A stretch of 64,000 bases of DNA from Flaccisagitta enflata (GCA_965153355.1 OZ231126.1:96224001-96288000); one strand, 5' to 3'. Counted from the stretch's first letter, positions 22,681-33,945 are shown. The notes: generated from the sequence alone by a model not told the origin. Numbers and translations are program-made.

Positions 22681-23611
22681 AGAAGTAATTGGAGAAATGG
22701 CAGCGCAAATACTACCTAGGAAATAGATATAGAACCAACTTCTACTAAACATATCTCAGCTTTAAAAAACGCCAGATTTCTTTGTAAAATAATCAAATTT
22801 ATCTACTATGAAACATCTTCAAAATGACGGCAATCTGGTACCTGTAGGTTTTTTCGTTTAAAACATGACAAGCAAAAGAGTGAAAACAGTCATTTCGAAA
22901 TTTGCGAAATGATTGATGAGGTGGGATTGAAAGTAAATTAGAGACACCTTCAAATTTAGATTATCTCCGCTTCTGGATAGGCCAGAGAGTAAAAAAGCAA
23001 ATTAATCTATGTGAAAAATTCTACAAGGTGAGCGCAATCTAGCTACTGTAGCTTTAGCTGATTAGAAATGATAAGCAAAAAAGTAAAAACATGTATTTGA
23101 AATAATTAGTTTATATGAGTCCAACAAAAGCAGTGGAACTATGGCATGATTTTATGAAATAAATGGTTTACAAATTGCTTTCCATAGGTAAAACCATATA
23201 AGTTACAGGGTTTTTAAATCGAAGTGTTATTGTAAACCTTTATAGTTGCTAAACTACTAGTCCAAAACTGTTCAAATTTTAAGTGTATGTTGGTAATATG
23301 CTGCGGTTTTGTTGGGATAAAACCTCATTTTTGATTATTGGATGTGAGAAAGTAGGGCAAGTATAAAAACAAACTCACTTTGGAGGCCAAATCACTTTTA
23401 TTGTTTTTGCTCTATGAAATAGCTGTCTTTTTGGGCTTGCTGTTTTTTAACAAATTGAGCTAGAACCTTGGAATTGGTGTCAAATAATAGAAAATTCATC
23501 ATAGCTTTTAGTTTTGCCAGAAATTTTGAGAGAACATAGGGTGCGTTTCTACTTAAAGCCACAAACACGTTTTTGATGTAGGTTTTACGATTCGCAATTT
23601 TATCACCCTCG

Positions 23612-23724
23612 TCCTGAAAAAATATCAGCCTCTTGCAGGAGTCAAACCCACACTCAAAAGAAGTTCACTAATTTGGGTTTAGAGCCTATGCCCTTACCAT
23701 CTGCGCCACTGAAGCTGACGAAAT
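23612..23724 (-). tRNA. tRNA-like sequence (probable pseudogene or SINE-type head)
   Basis: On the minus strand: TCAGCTTCAGTGGCGCAGAT then GGTAAGGGCA, an A-box-like match. After about 40 bases GGGTTTGACTCC gives a B-box-like match, followed by GAGGCTGA, which pairs with TCAGCTTC as an acceptor stem. The anticodon stem pairs poorly, so a functional tRNA is unlikely. It lies within the palindromic element. Confidence 0.4.
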
Positions 23725-23865
23725 ATAATATGAAATTGTTTCTGATGAATTTGTTTTAGACAGAGGCAATTGAATACGATAGCCATTTCATAACTCAACT
23801 CCATAAAATGGGCCAAATTTTTAGCATAAAGCTACAGAAATTGCATAAATTTGAGTGATTGCCCA

Positions 23866-23978
23866 AATGGCGTAGCTGGTGAGGGCGCTGACCTCTTTTC
23901 CAAAAACAATTTTACACATCATACATCTTTGAGTGGGTTCGAAACTATCTTGTGCATCAATTTTTTTCAGGATCACAG
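23866..23978 (+). tRNA. tRNA-like sequence (probable pseudogene)
   Basis: ATGGCGTAGCTGGTGAGGGC gives an A-box-like match and GTGGGTTCGAAAC a B-box-like match, with a long degenerate middle. It is the mirror partner of the minus-strand segment at 23612-23724 in the other arm. Not expected to fold as a mature tRNA. Confidence 0.4.
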
Positions 23979-24607
23979 AAGTAAAATCGCGTTTCGCAAA
24001 ACCCACATTAGAATCGTGTTTGTGTCTTCAAGTACACCCATCGATTTTTGATTAAACCACAAATGATTTAGGATGATCTTTGATGCAAAACAGTTTACAA
24101 ATCGGAAAAAAAATCACTTCAAGTTTTCAAACAATAATTGAAATGAATCAATGTTGTGATAAAACTAATCTATGATAATTTTTCTCTCAATTGACACTAA
24201 TCTTAGGGCTTTAGCATAATATGTTTAAAAATTGCTAACAATAGAAGACAGCAATTTCAAAGAAAAATCGAAAAAGATTAATTTTGCTTCAAATATGCAC
24301 TTTTTTCAACATTTTGCCAACACTCAACTATGAAGAGCTTAAAACAGATGTTTGGCATAACAAAACCGCAGTATATTACCAACATACACTGAAAATTTGA
24401 AGAGTTTGGGATGAGTAGTAAAGCGGCTATAAGGGTTTACAATAATTCACTCAGATTTAAATACCCTGTAGTTGAAAAAGAGGTTAAACGAAATACTAGT
24501 ACTATCAGTAGAATTTCTTATGTAAGGATTAGAAATCAAACAATTCCTCTGTTGGTTCTATAATTATTTCCTAGGTAGTAAACTGCACGTGGTGATAATG
24601 TAAATGA

Positions 24608-24720
24608 CCGAGGGTAGCTTAGTTGACCAGGAGCTGAACCTCGCAAATAAGGAAAATGAAATTGATGTGTCTGTGGTCTGCAACATTTTTTTTTACTGGG
24701 TTTGAACATTGAAGCTTTCT
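24608..24720 (+). tRNA. tRNA-like sequence (weak)
   Basis: GGGTAGCTTAGTTGACCAGG resembles an A box, and ACTGGGTTTGAACATT resembles a B box at about the spacing seen in the two upstream segments. The middle is long and the stems are imperfect. Probably a tRNA-derived repeat. Confidence 0.3.
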
Positions 24721-25029
24721 TGCAATCGCTGAGTCAATGCTCTCGCCTCCACAATGTAAATTTGTCATACAAACCTGAGAAGGCAGTGTTTCTGTTAGTG
24801 TCTCATAAATCATATTGGCCATAGGAATGTGTGTCACAGAGGTTCGCGTTGAATCTGTATATTTGCCGTTCCTAATTTTCTGCAAAGCCGGTATCAAGTG
24901 TGGGTAGGGGTAGAAATGCTGGCGCAGGGCCAGTGATAAGAGTTTTCATTAGCACCAATGGACGCATTCTCTCATGGAGCCGGTTCGTAATTGATTAAAA
25001 CATGAATTGATTGGAGTTTTATAGAGTCG

Positions 25030-25960
25030 TGTGCATACAATTAATAGTCGCAAAATCGTTAGATGGTCAGCGGTCCCCGTGCCCTGGCTTAGTAGGTTGT
25101 GCTTGAAGTTAAAGGGGAAGCAGGGCAGCAACCCCAAAGGGGTCAATGACCTATGCTTTTACTCATACAGGGAATTTTCTCCTCCTCCTTCTTCTTCTCC
25201 TTTGTACCCCGCCCCCTCAAACCCCAGTCTCAAGACTCCAATCCCAGTCTCAAGGCCCGTATTCCAGCCTCAAGCACCAAATCCTAGCCTGGAGGCCTAA
25301 ATCCCAGTCTTGAGGCTCGAATCTCAGCTTTGAGCCTCTTGGCTGGGAATTGGACCATGCAGATATTAAGATCTTTCTTTCCTTCCGAGAAGCAAAAAAA
25401 AGTGCCCACAAGATTCCGACAAGCAGAATAAGGTTTCATATGGTAGATTTTTGAAAGAAACTTGAACAGTTATAGAAAATCCATGATCTCAAATGATAGG
25501 TTCATGAAAAAATACAAAAATTGACAGTGATTTGATGATTAAATTGGCCAAATTGATTCAGAATGGTTCTGTTTAGATTAATAGATCATTCACCACTGAT
25601 GATTTTCAGTTTCTATTCTTTTTTTCAAAACCAAATTTCATGATCTTCCGACTCTGCAGCCCTGCTTCCGAGAAGCGGCGCTTCCCGCTTCTCCACAATC
25701 TGTATGTCTGGGACCATGAGGCCGAGATTTGGACCTCAAGGCTGGGATGTGGGCCTCAAGGCTAGGATTTGGGCCTTGAGTTCAGATTTTGGGCCTGAAG
25801 ACTAGGATTTGAGCCTCAAGGCTGGAATTCAGGTCTTGAGACTGGGGTTTAAGGGGGGTACGAAGAAGAAGAAGAATGAGGAGAAAATTCCCCATATGTA
25901 TGAAAGCATGGGTCAGCGACCCCTTCGAGGCCGCTGCCCAAAAAGGAGTTGGGCGAGATC
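25030..25960. mobile_element. Composite hairpin element (type e) with CTT/AAG arms
   Basis: The left arm (about 25100-25330) has AGCAGGGCAGCAACCCCAAA, GGGGTCAATGACCTATGC, then CTCCTTCTTCTTC and AACCCCAGTCTCAAG. The right arm (about 25720-25960) is the reverse complement, ending GGCCGCTGCCC. Between the arms are GGCCTCAAG/CCTTGAG repeats and about 350 bp of unrelated AT-rich sequence. A one-arm relative lies at 30920-31090. Confidence 0.6.
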
Positions 25961-26165
25961 GAGACGTATTTCCTTCCCTCTTTCCTTTTCCAATCTGAAA
26001 CCGAAAAAAAGAGCGGAAATTGGAAAGTCCTCAACATTTTTAAAACTTCAAAGAAAAGAAAGTCTCTCTTGCAATCGACGTTTTCTTTTATACGCTCCTA
26101 TTTTAGTCGCGACCTTGAAACCTGATGTGCCGCATCCTACCGTTTGTCTTTTTCTCTTTTCTGTT

Positions 26166-26971
26166 TAGTCGCGTGCTTCGCGACTCTACACTCCGCATTG
26201 TCCGTTCATCCGTCCGTCGCTCTGTCGGTCTGTCAGTCCGTCATATTTTACTTTTCTTTGGGCTGCGGCCCCAAAGGGAACGAAGTCCTGTAGAACACAG
26301 GGGGACTTTCGTTTGTCCGTTTGTCCGTTCGTTCATCCGTTCGTCCCCCCCTCATCAGGCCCCTCAGGTCTCTGAGACCTCAAATCTGGCCTCACAGGCC
26401 TCAAATCCAGCCTCTCAGGCCTCAAATCTAGCCTCTCAGGCCTTAAAACCAGCCTCTCAGGCCTCAAATCTGGCCTCTCAGGCCTCAAATCCAACCTCTC
26501 AGGCCTCAAACCTGGCCTCTCTGGCTTCAAACCTGGCCTCTCTGGCCTCAAACCTGGCCTCTCTGGCCTCAAATTAGGCTTCTCAGGCCTCAAATCGGTT
26601 ATCTAAGCCTCAACTTATTGCTCTTAGGCTTCAAATCAGTCTTCTGACCTTCCAAGCCTTAATCCAGCTCCCTCAAGCCTCATGTCAGCCCTCTCAAGCT
26701 TCAGATTGGCACTATCAGGCCTTACATCAGCCTTCTTAGGCAGGACGAACGAAAGTCCCCCTGTGTTCTACAGGACTTCGTCCCCTTCGGGGCCGCTGCC
26801 CTGCTTCCCCTCACTCCAATTAACAATCACTCAAAGCAGGGCAACGGGTCGGTTTGGGTTTTTGCGGTCATGGGCCTCACTGCTCCTGCCCAAATGATAA
26901 AGTGAAGTGAAGTCAAATATGGCCCCTGCCCACCCGCACGCGACTTGGGTAGCCGCGTATCCGGCCTTGTT
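26166..26971 (+). mobile_element. Composite GTCGCG element with internal minisatellite
   Basis: The left end is AGTCGCGTGCTTCGCGACTC with a GTCC tract, then GGCTGCGGCCCCAAAGGGAA and CCTGTAGAACACAGGGGG. The interior (26360-26740) is a 21-bp minisatellite, TCAAATCTGGCCTCTCAGGCC. The inverted arm CCCCCTGTGTTCTACAGG and GGGGCCGCTGCCCTGC follows. It closes with the type b right end CCCGCACGCGACTTGGGTAG and GGCCTTGTTT. Confidence 0.7.
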
Positions 26972-27050
26972 TCCCCACTGAGCGATCACGCGTGCTTTGA
27001 GGACTTACAACGCAATCACTCTCCGTATAAAAACAAACAAAACAAAACAA

Positions 27051-27054
27051 AACA

Positions 27055-27136
<82 letters not shown>

Positions 27137-27171
27137 CACAACCACAACCACAACCACAACAACAACAACAA
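27051..27171. repeat. (CAA)n with CGA/CCA variants
   Basis: A trinucleotide array starting AACAAAACAAAACAA, then pure CAA, then CGACAA and CCACAA hexamers. Poly-Asn/Thr/Cys frames are artefacts. Confidence 0.9.
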
Positions 27172-27416
27172 GGGAGACCAACATTTGTTCTCGGGTTGCA
27201 CAAACATAAGGCCAGGACGCTAATGTATCATGTATGTAACGTCAGTCACCTTACTGACATGAATGGTCAGTTTTTGGTCACTATTCAGACAAATGAATAG
27301 CTGGAAGATCGTATACATATACAGTAAAACTCCACTATAAGGAACCCGAGAGTTACAGAAATCTGTCTCTGATGTGCAAAACATCATGGTCCATTTGACC
27401 CGTTCATGTTTTTTTT

Positions 27417-27605
27417 AGTTGTGCGCTATGCGACTCTGCACCCTGCCATGGCCGTCTGCCTGTCTGTCATTTGGTTGGTTGGTTGGTTGGTCCCGTTTTT
27501 AAGTGTTTTGAGCTAAGCGCTTCTGCCCTAATGCCCAAATGACCTTCCCTATCTAGCCCCTGCCCACCTGCGCGTGATTAGGGTAGCTGTGTATCTGGTC
27601 TAATT
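27417..27605 (+). mobile_element. GTCGCG element (type b), diverged
   Basis: AGTTGTGCGCTATGCGACTC, then CTGTCTGTCATTTGGTTGGT. CTAGCCCCTGCCCACCTG and GCGTGATTAGGGTAGCTGTG follow, with a decayed terminus (TCTGGTCTAATTTT). Confidence 0.6.
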
Positions 27606-27875
27606 TTTTCCTTATAGTAAACATGACTTCAACCCATCTACGACAGATATAATTTGCTACGTATAGTCCCTGGAAAATCATTATTGCGGGGTTCAACTTT
27701 CTATTCATATGATTTTCTGATTCGTGAAATTGTCTGATCATTTTCCGGAATTGTAGTCGTAGAATACAAATTTATAGTTGTACAGCCGAGATAATGGATA
27801 TTTTTGCGAACAATACAGCTATATAGTCGTAGAATGTTAATAAATCGTTGAAACGCGGATTGCCACAAGTATTTG

Positions 27876-28235
27876 AACAAGGCCGGATACACGGCTGCCC
27901 AAGTGCCTATAAGTCGCGTGTGTAACGTACATAACCTAGGATGACTAAAAGTGACTTCAAATGACTCAAGATGACTTAAAATGACTATAAAGACATGAAA
28001 ATATGTGAAATGACTTGAATGACCCAATGGATCGAAGTGACCTGATAAAATTAAAAATGACCTTGAATGACTTGGAATAACTTAGAATGACTTAGAATGA
28101 CTAAGAATGACTTGGAATGACTAAAAAAGAGCTAAAATGACTAGAAATGATTTAAAGAAAAAAAAAAGTAAAGTTTGACCAATGGATGGACGGACGGACG
28201 GACAAAGCAGGTTGTAGAGTCGCGTGCACGCGACT
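27876..28235 (-). mobile_element. GTCGCG element (type a), reverse, chimeric right end
   Basis: Begins with AACAAGGCCGGATACACGGC (type b right end), then CCTATAAGTCGCGTG of type a. AGAATGACTTAGAATGACT-type repeats and GGATGGACGGACGGACGGAC follow, ending in AGTCGCGTGCACGCGACT at 28235. The mixed right end suggests recombination between subtypes. Confidence 0.65.
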
Positions 28236-28245
28236 AAAAAGGTTA

Positions 28246-28380
28246 ACCATGTAATTGGGCAGAGGCAGTAATGCAAAGACCGCCCATAAACGCCAAAAAG
28301 AAGAAAAAGTCATGTTAGAAGGTTGGACCGACAGACCAACGAACTGACATAGCGGGTTGTAGAGTCGCGTGCACGCGACT
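28246..28380 (-). mobile_element. GTCGCG element, right-truncated reverse copy
   Basis: GGGCAGAGGCAGTAATGC at one side, GGTTGGACCGACAGACCAAC in the middle and GTCGCGTGCACGCGACT at the left tip. It directly abuts the preceding copy. Confidence 0.55.
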
Positions 28381-28556
28381 TAAAATTTCATTTATATATG
28401 GTCATGAAATGAGTCATATCAAGCATGCTCATTGCTCGCTCATTTCTATTCAATGTCATTGACGTAAATGACGAGCGTGACGTCACTCGTCGTTCGTCAT
28501 TCGTCATTCGTTTTTCGACTTGGATAACCTGTTGTTTTTATCGATGGTTAATCTTA

Positions 28557-28750
28557 AGGCGTGTTTCTAGTGACGACAACAAACGCGATTGTGCCCAATG
28601 AACGCGTTTACAGCGTGAACATATATCTATGAATCCTAACTGTCTCACAAGGAAGTGAGTGAATTGAGTGAGCGAGTGAGCTGAGTGAGCGGTGCGAGCG
28701 ACCGAGTGGTCCGTACAAAACGCGGTTGTCTGTGACTAGATACGCGCCCT
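28557..28750. mobile_element. MITE, GGCGTGTTTCTAGT ends, copy 2
   Basis: The left end GGCGTGTTTCTAGTGACGAC and the right end TGTGACTAGATACGCGCC are inverted. The interior has GAGCGGTGCGAGCGACCGAG, an inverted relative of copy 1 at 22065. Confidence 0.6.
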
Positions 28751-28918
28751 TTGCCAGTATTTCAAGGTTCTTCTCCTTGTCCAGTCAATGGCAGACTCTC
28801 TCCGCCCGTCCATCTATTGATCAGTCAGATCGTCAGACAGTAACGCTTTGGTAGGCTTCTGAACCTTCCACAAAAGAATGAATGAATGAATGTGTTTGTC
28901 TGAGTATGTTTCGACCTC

Positions 28919-28920
<2 letters not shown>

Positions 28921-28969
<49 letters not shown>
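28921..28969. repeat. (GT)n microsatellite
   Basis: A TG dinucleotide run followed by a short CT tract to about 28992. Confidence 0.95.
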
Positions 28970-29092
28970 CGGTCTGTCTCTCTCTCTCTCTATCTTTATT
29001 TCTTCCTTTTTTCCTTCCTTCTTTTCTTCTTTTTCTTGAAAAAAATGGTGTCCCGACAACTTTGGTGTCCCGACAACGAGGGACTAGTTAAG

Positions 29093-29379
29093 ACTGTAAC
29101 CACTTTAGTCAGAATTCGGACTCAAGTGGAATGAAGCAAAATATCCCTTATTTTTATTTAAAACTAGAGTGTTTTCTATTTTCATTTATTCTGGGGGATT
29201 CTTAAAAACTGGTTCATCCTATTTATGAAAAAAGTTGATATATCATTTGTTTTCACTGTTTAGCTTTATCCTTATTTTGACATCATTTTACACCAATTCT
29301 AAAATCTATCTTTTTTAAAATCAATCTTTTTTAAAATCTATCTTTTTAAAATCTATCTTTTTAAAATCTATCGATTTTG
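29093..29379. other. Intergenic, nothing classified
   Basis: AT-rich; tandem TTTTTAAAATCTATC units at about 29310-29372. Confidence 0.4.
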
Positions 29380-30235
29380 TGCAGGATCAATAAAGGAGTG
29401 TACTTATATTTACTTGAGCATGCAAATACAAACAAGGCCAACACCTATAAGTCGCGTGCGAGACTTACAGACTTTGAATGACTTAGAATGACTTAGAATG
29501 ACTTAGAATGACTGGGAATGACTTAGAGTGACTTAAAATGACCAATAAGACTTTTAATGGCTAATGACCAAAAATGACTTAAAATGACTTAAAATGGCCT
29601 AGAATGACTAAGAATGACTCAGAATGACTTGGAATAACTTTTAATGCCTTTAAATGACCTAGAATGACTTAAGAGTTTACGTTAAATCATAAATAAGTAA
29701 AGTGTGACGGACGGACCGACGGATGAACGGATGGACCGACAAAGCAGGGTGTAGAGTTGCGTGCACGCGACTAAAAAACATGTTTATGAGCACAGCTGCT
29801 CATTTGTCAGGGAGTTTTTGAGCATTTTAGCTCATTTAGCTCACTTAGCTCAGTCTTTTCTTTCTGATTTCAAATATGATAAATAAATAGATATTTTGTT
29901 ACTTGATTTAGCAAGCAAATGAAAACAACATGTTAGTGAGCAGAGCTGCTCATCTGTGAGGGCGTTTTTAAGTATTCTAGCTCATCTAGCTTGCTCTTTT
30001 TCTCTGATTTTAAATAGGATGAATAAATTAATGTTTTGATTTAAGAATGCAAATACAAAAAAGCATGTCAGTGAGCAAAGCTGGTTGTCTGGTTGAATGA
30101 TTTAGAATATTTTAGGTCGTCTAGCTCATTTGGCTTGGTCCTATTTCTTTTTAATTTTCAGTTTCACAAATAAAAAAAAATGTCAGTAACGCTTACGACT
30201 TTTTTCCACACGGCGACAGCCGCCATTACTAGTAG
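29380..30235 (+). repeat. Dispersed 'core' repeat, copy 2 (interrupted)
   Basis: GCAGGATCAATAAAGGAGTG followed by GAGCATGCAAATACAAA corresponds to copy 1. It resumes after the insertion with ACATGTTTATGAGCACAGCT and the TTTTAGCTCATTTAGCTCA subrepeats, ending GGCGACAGCCGCCATTACTA. A GTCGCG element (29431-29772) is inserted at an A-rich site. The left third of the core is missing. Confidence 0.65.
29431..29772 (-). mobile_element. GTCGCG element (type a), nested reverse copy
   Basis: Begins AACAAGGCCAACACCTATAA then GTCGCGTGCGAGACTTAC. AATGACTTAGAATGACTT repeats and GTGACGGACGGACCGACGGA follow, ending GTTGCGTGCACGCGACT. Both ends are defined by comparison with the uninterrupted core repeat. 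Confidence 0.75.
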
Positions 30236-30846
30236 GTAATCATAGGTCATTAAAGGTAATTATACATCAATAAACAATTATAGGTAATTATGGGTCATTA
30301 TTCAATTATAGGTAATTATAGCTAATCATAGGTCATTATGCAATTATAGGTAATTATAGGTAATCATAGGTCATTATAGGTCATTATGTTAGTAAAGGTA
30401 GTTATGGGTAGTCATGGGTAATCATAGGTCATTATAGGTAATTTTTGGTCCATATGTAATTATAGGTAATCATAGATCTTTATAGGTGCTTATAAGTCAT
30501 TATTCAATTATGAGTAATTATAGGTAATTATAGGTCATTATAGGTAATCATAGGTCATTACAGGTAACTATAGGTCATTATGTTATTATAGGTAATTGTG
30601 GGTAATTATGGGTAATCATACATCATTATAGGAAATTATTGGTCCATATGTAATTATAGGTAATCATAGGTCTTTATAGGTACTTATAGGTCATTTTTTG
30701 ATTATGGGTAATTATAGGTAATAATAGGTCATTATAGGCAAATATAGGTCAATAGGTAATTATAGTCATTATCGTCATTACAGGAAATAACGCACTTATA
30801 TAATTAGGCGATTATGTAATGCGACTTATAGGTGTTGGCCTTGTTT
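30236..30846 (+). mobile_element. GTCGCG-family right end with AGGTAATTATAGGTCATT array
   Basis: A degenerate tandem array of about 9-18 bp units (AGGTAATTATAGGTCATT) fills 30236-30790. It is followed by TGCGACTTATAGGTGTTGGCCTTGTTT, shown here as TGCGACTTATAGGTG plus TTGGCCTTGTTT. This is the type a terminus with a different interior. No GTCGCG left tip is visible. Confidence 0.55.
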
Positions 30847-30917
30847 TTCCGAAAATCGAGTGTGCCAGTGATTGGGCTTAAATATATACTGTGAAGTGAA
30901 GCCCAACAGACAAACAG

Positions 30918-31314
30918 TCGCGTGCTCCTTTTTGGGCAGCGGCCCCGAAGGGGCCGATGACCTATGCTTTCTCACATAGGGGAAATTTCTCCTTCTCCTT
31001 CTTCTCCTTCTTCTTCTTCTTCTTCTTCTTCTTCTCCGTCCCCTCCTCGAGGCCTTAATCCTAGTCTCAAGGCCCAAATCCCAGCCTTGAGGCTCAAATA
31101 CATATATACATACATGCCCATAACTTCCTTCCTTCCTCCTTCCCTCCTTTCCTTCCTTCTTTCCTTATCTTACCTTAAAAACTCCCAAAGATGTCCTAAA
31201 TTCAAAAATATGCGGGATGGACCGACGGAGGGATGGATGGATGGACGGACAGACGACCGGACGGACGGACAAATCGACCGACATAGCAACGTGTTCAGTC
31301 GCTTGCATGCGACT
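30918..31314. mobile_element. Composite type e fragment and reverse GTCGCG left end
   Basis: AGTCGCGTGCTCCTTTTTGG, GCAGCGGCCCCGAAGGGGCC and GATGACCTATGC are followed by CTTCTTCTTC and GGCCTTAATCCTAGTCTCAA (relative of 25100-25330). The segment closes on the minus strand with CAGTCGCATGCAAGCGACTG and a (GTCC)n tract at 31195-31314. Confidence 0.5.
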
Positions 31315-31567
31315 GAAAAGAGTATCTTACATTAACAAATGTTTCCATTGAAAAAAGTACGATTCAAAGGAAATCCGGGAGTGCCGCAATGCCACATGCA
31401 AAAGAAAAGTGAAAAAGATGCTTTGCCACTTGTTTTGCAAATCCACACGCGCGAATGAAATTGATTTTCAACATTGATGGAGAGTTAAGTCGCAACTTGC
31501 AACCAAAGGTAATCGATACTGTCGCTTGCTGGGCGGTATTCCGAAGCCACCACGAGATCTGATAGCA

Positions 31568-31640
31568 ATGCATTAACATGCATTAACTTGCATAAACATG
31601 CATTAACATGCATTAACATGCATTAACATGCATTAACTTG
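31568..31640. repeat. (ATGCATTAAC)n decanucleotide array
   Basis: About seven 10-bp units with two variants (ATAAAC, AACTTG). Confidence 0.85.
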
Positions 31641-32154
31641 ATGTTTCCGGCGATTCTCTCCTGCGTTCTGTCTTTTCTCTCTACTTCTTACAAGCCTTTG
31701 CGCGTTGTGTTGCGTTTTGATGTTTAACTTACTGTCATACTGACAGCGTCTGAAACAAAGGGCTGCATTTCCCATTCATCAGTAAGTCTCTCTGCTGGGT
31801 CATCATGATTATGCTTTGAGAAGCATTCATTTAGCGTTTGAAAGCAAAATCGCTTCGCATTGATAATTGAATCAGTCACGCAGAAGTTAACTTAGCATCT
31901 TTTCATTTATGTATATTTCTTGCTGTCAAATGTATGTAGTTGGGTACATTTGATTTAGTCCTCATTTTGGCCCTCATATTTGGTAAAGCAAGTGTAATAA
32001 ACTTACACTTGTTCTCATTTATACATGCGCAAAAGCTCATCAATAAGAGTCTGTCGATGTTTGTCTGTCTTTTTGTCTTTCTGTCTGTCTGTCCGTCACA
32101 CATGTTGGAATACTTGGCCTTGTTTATTTTTGATCTCTTTTTTTCTCCTTTTTT
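31641..32154. other. Intergenic, GTCTGTCT tract
   Basis: No gene. A short GTCTGTCTTTTTGTC-type tract lies at 32055-32098 and TTGGCCTTGTTT at 32113-32125, suggesting another decayed GTCGCG element. Confidence 0.4.
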
Positions 32155-32537
32155 AGTCGCGTGAACGCGACTAGAAGCCGCTATGTCGATCGGTCGGTCG
32201 GTCGGTCGGTCTGTTGGTCGGTCGGTCAATCACATTTTTGAAATATAGCTTTTGTCTTCATTTTAAAGGTACTTGAGGGTACTTTAGAGTACTTAAAGGT
32301 GCTTTAGGGTACTTTAGGGTTCTTTAGGGTACTTAAGGGTACTATAGTTACTAAAGGTACTATGGGGTACTTTAAGTATTTTAGGGTATTTTAGGGTACT
32401 TTAGGGTACATTAGGTACATTAGAGTACTTAAAGGTAATTTAAGTACTTTGTTCTAATTCATTACCTTATTACCTTTATTAACTTTATTACCTATATTAC
32501 CTTTATTACCACGCGACTAAGGTTAGTTGACCTTGTT
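32155..32537 (+). mobile_element. GTCGCG element with TTTAGGGTAC interior
   Basis: The left end is AGTCGCGTGAACGCGACT, followed by GTCGATCGGTCGGTCGGT and CACATTTTTGAA. The interior (about 32262-32450) is a degenerate TTTAGGGTAC decamer array, then TTATTACC repeats. The right end is ACCACGCGACTAAGGTTAGT plus TGACCTTGTTT. The element at 61408-61850 has the same interior on the opposite strand. Confidence 0.75.
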
Positions 32538-32582
32538 TGGGATGGTTGTTGGTTTCTTTGTTTCTTTCATTCTTTCTTGATT

Positions 32583-33186
32583 TACAGCCCTGCCCCTTGA
32601 TAACGGCCCAATGGGGACCCTTCAAATTTGGCCTTTATCAAGGGGCACCGTTATCATGAAATGCTATTTGGCTAACTGATTTTTCTTGCCATAGCATCCA
32701 CTACTTCCAAATTTGATTGGTAATTGAATGTTTTTTCTTTTTTTTTATGAATAAGTATAAATAATTCAGATGACTTAATAGATGATTTTTTGTTATGTTT
32801 TGATATAATGTTGTCCAAGTCATAAAATGTATGCAGAATGGCTCAAAATATTATTGACAAACAAATGTGTGGCACACTTAATTAAAACCCAACATCTGTA
32901 CACAAGCTAAAAATGGCATGGTAGTGGATTCAGAAGATGAGCCTTGAGGGAAGAACAGTGAGGAAAGAAATTGTCAGTGACATTTTTGAATTGAGGACAG
33001 ACTGACAGAGACAGTTTGATGGAAAATTAGAGTTAAATAGAGGTGTGCACTGATCAAAACCAGTTCAAACTAACGCTCTTGCCCCTTATCCAGACTTGTG
33101 TGTCAAATCCAATGAGTTTTATGATTGGTCATGCTGTATTTAAGAAAAAGTTTTCTCATGCTGTGGTGACTCAAAACTCATAAATT

Positions 33187-33267
<81 letters not shown>

Positions 33268-33484
33268 GGTGGGCTTCAGTATGTTTGCCTTTATCAAAGA
33301 GTTTAGGGTCATTTTGGCATAAGATATTTGACCGATATTGGCGATTCACCGCTAAATGCGTGCCCGTTATCTAGGGGCAATTTAGCATTACAAAAGGCCA
33401 GAAAAATTTGAGACCTGAGCTTGTTGTACACTAATGGCGGGTTGCCGTTAACGGCGTTGTCAAGGAAGCGGGGTTCCACTGTAC
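32583..33484. mobile_element. Pogo-like MITE of about 900 bp
   Basis: The left end is TACAGCCCTGCCCCTTGATA and the complement of the right end is TACAGTGGAACCCCGCTTCC. Both continue into sequence related to TTATC..GGGGC. The interior includes GTTATCATGAAAT (shared with 9098-9762) and the (CT)n tract at 33188-33264. Confidence 0.6.
33188..33264. repeat. (CT)n microsatellite
   Basis: An uninterrupted CT run inside the pogo-like MITE. Confidence 0.95.
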
Positions 33485-33489
33485 TTTTG

Positions 33490-33612
33490 TCTTTCTTTCT
33501 AATTTCTTTATTTCTTTCCTTTTTCGTTTTTTCTTCCTTTTTTTTTCTTTCTTTCTTTCTTCTATTCTTTCCTCTTTCTTTCTTTCTGTCTTTCTTTCGT
33601 TCTTTCTTTTTT

Positions 33613-33689
<77 letters not shown>

Positions 33690-33699
33690 TTTTCTTTTT

Positions 33700-33779
<80 letters not shown>

Positions 33780-33848
33780 TTTTTTCATTCATTCATTCAT
33801 TCATTCATTCATTCGTTCACTCATTCCTTCATTCATTCATTCATTTAT

Positions 33849-33936
<88 letters not shown>

Positions 33937-33945
33937 TTCGCCGGT
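33490..33945. repeat. (CTTT)n and (ATTC)n compound microsatellite
   Basis: CTTT tetramers at 33490-33780 and 33849-33940, separated by ATTC tetramers (33784-33848). All Phe/Leu/Ser or Lys/Glu frames here are artefacts. Confidence 0.95.

Larger units (their letters stand above)
23203..24471. mobile_element. Palindromic element carrying tRNA-like segments
   Basis: The left end (TTACAGGGTTTTTAAATC then TTATTGTAAACC) and the right end (GGTTTACAATAA then GATTTAAATACCCTGTA) are inverted. Deeper matches include GCGGTTTTGTT against AACAAAACCGC and TATGTTGGTAATAT against its complement. Each arm contains a tRNA-like segment on the opposite strand. Confidence 0.65.

Noticed and set aside
26125-26593. 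150-codon frame with SNLASQA repeats, and the opposite RPERLDL frame
   Set aside because: A 21-bp minisatellite inside a mobile element (also present inverted at 44640-44930). The 7-residue periodicity follows from the repeat length.
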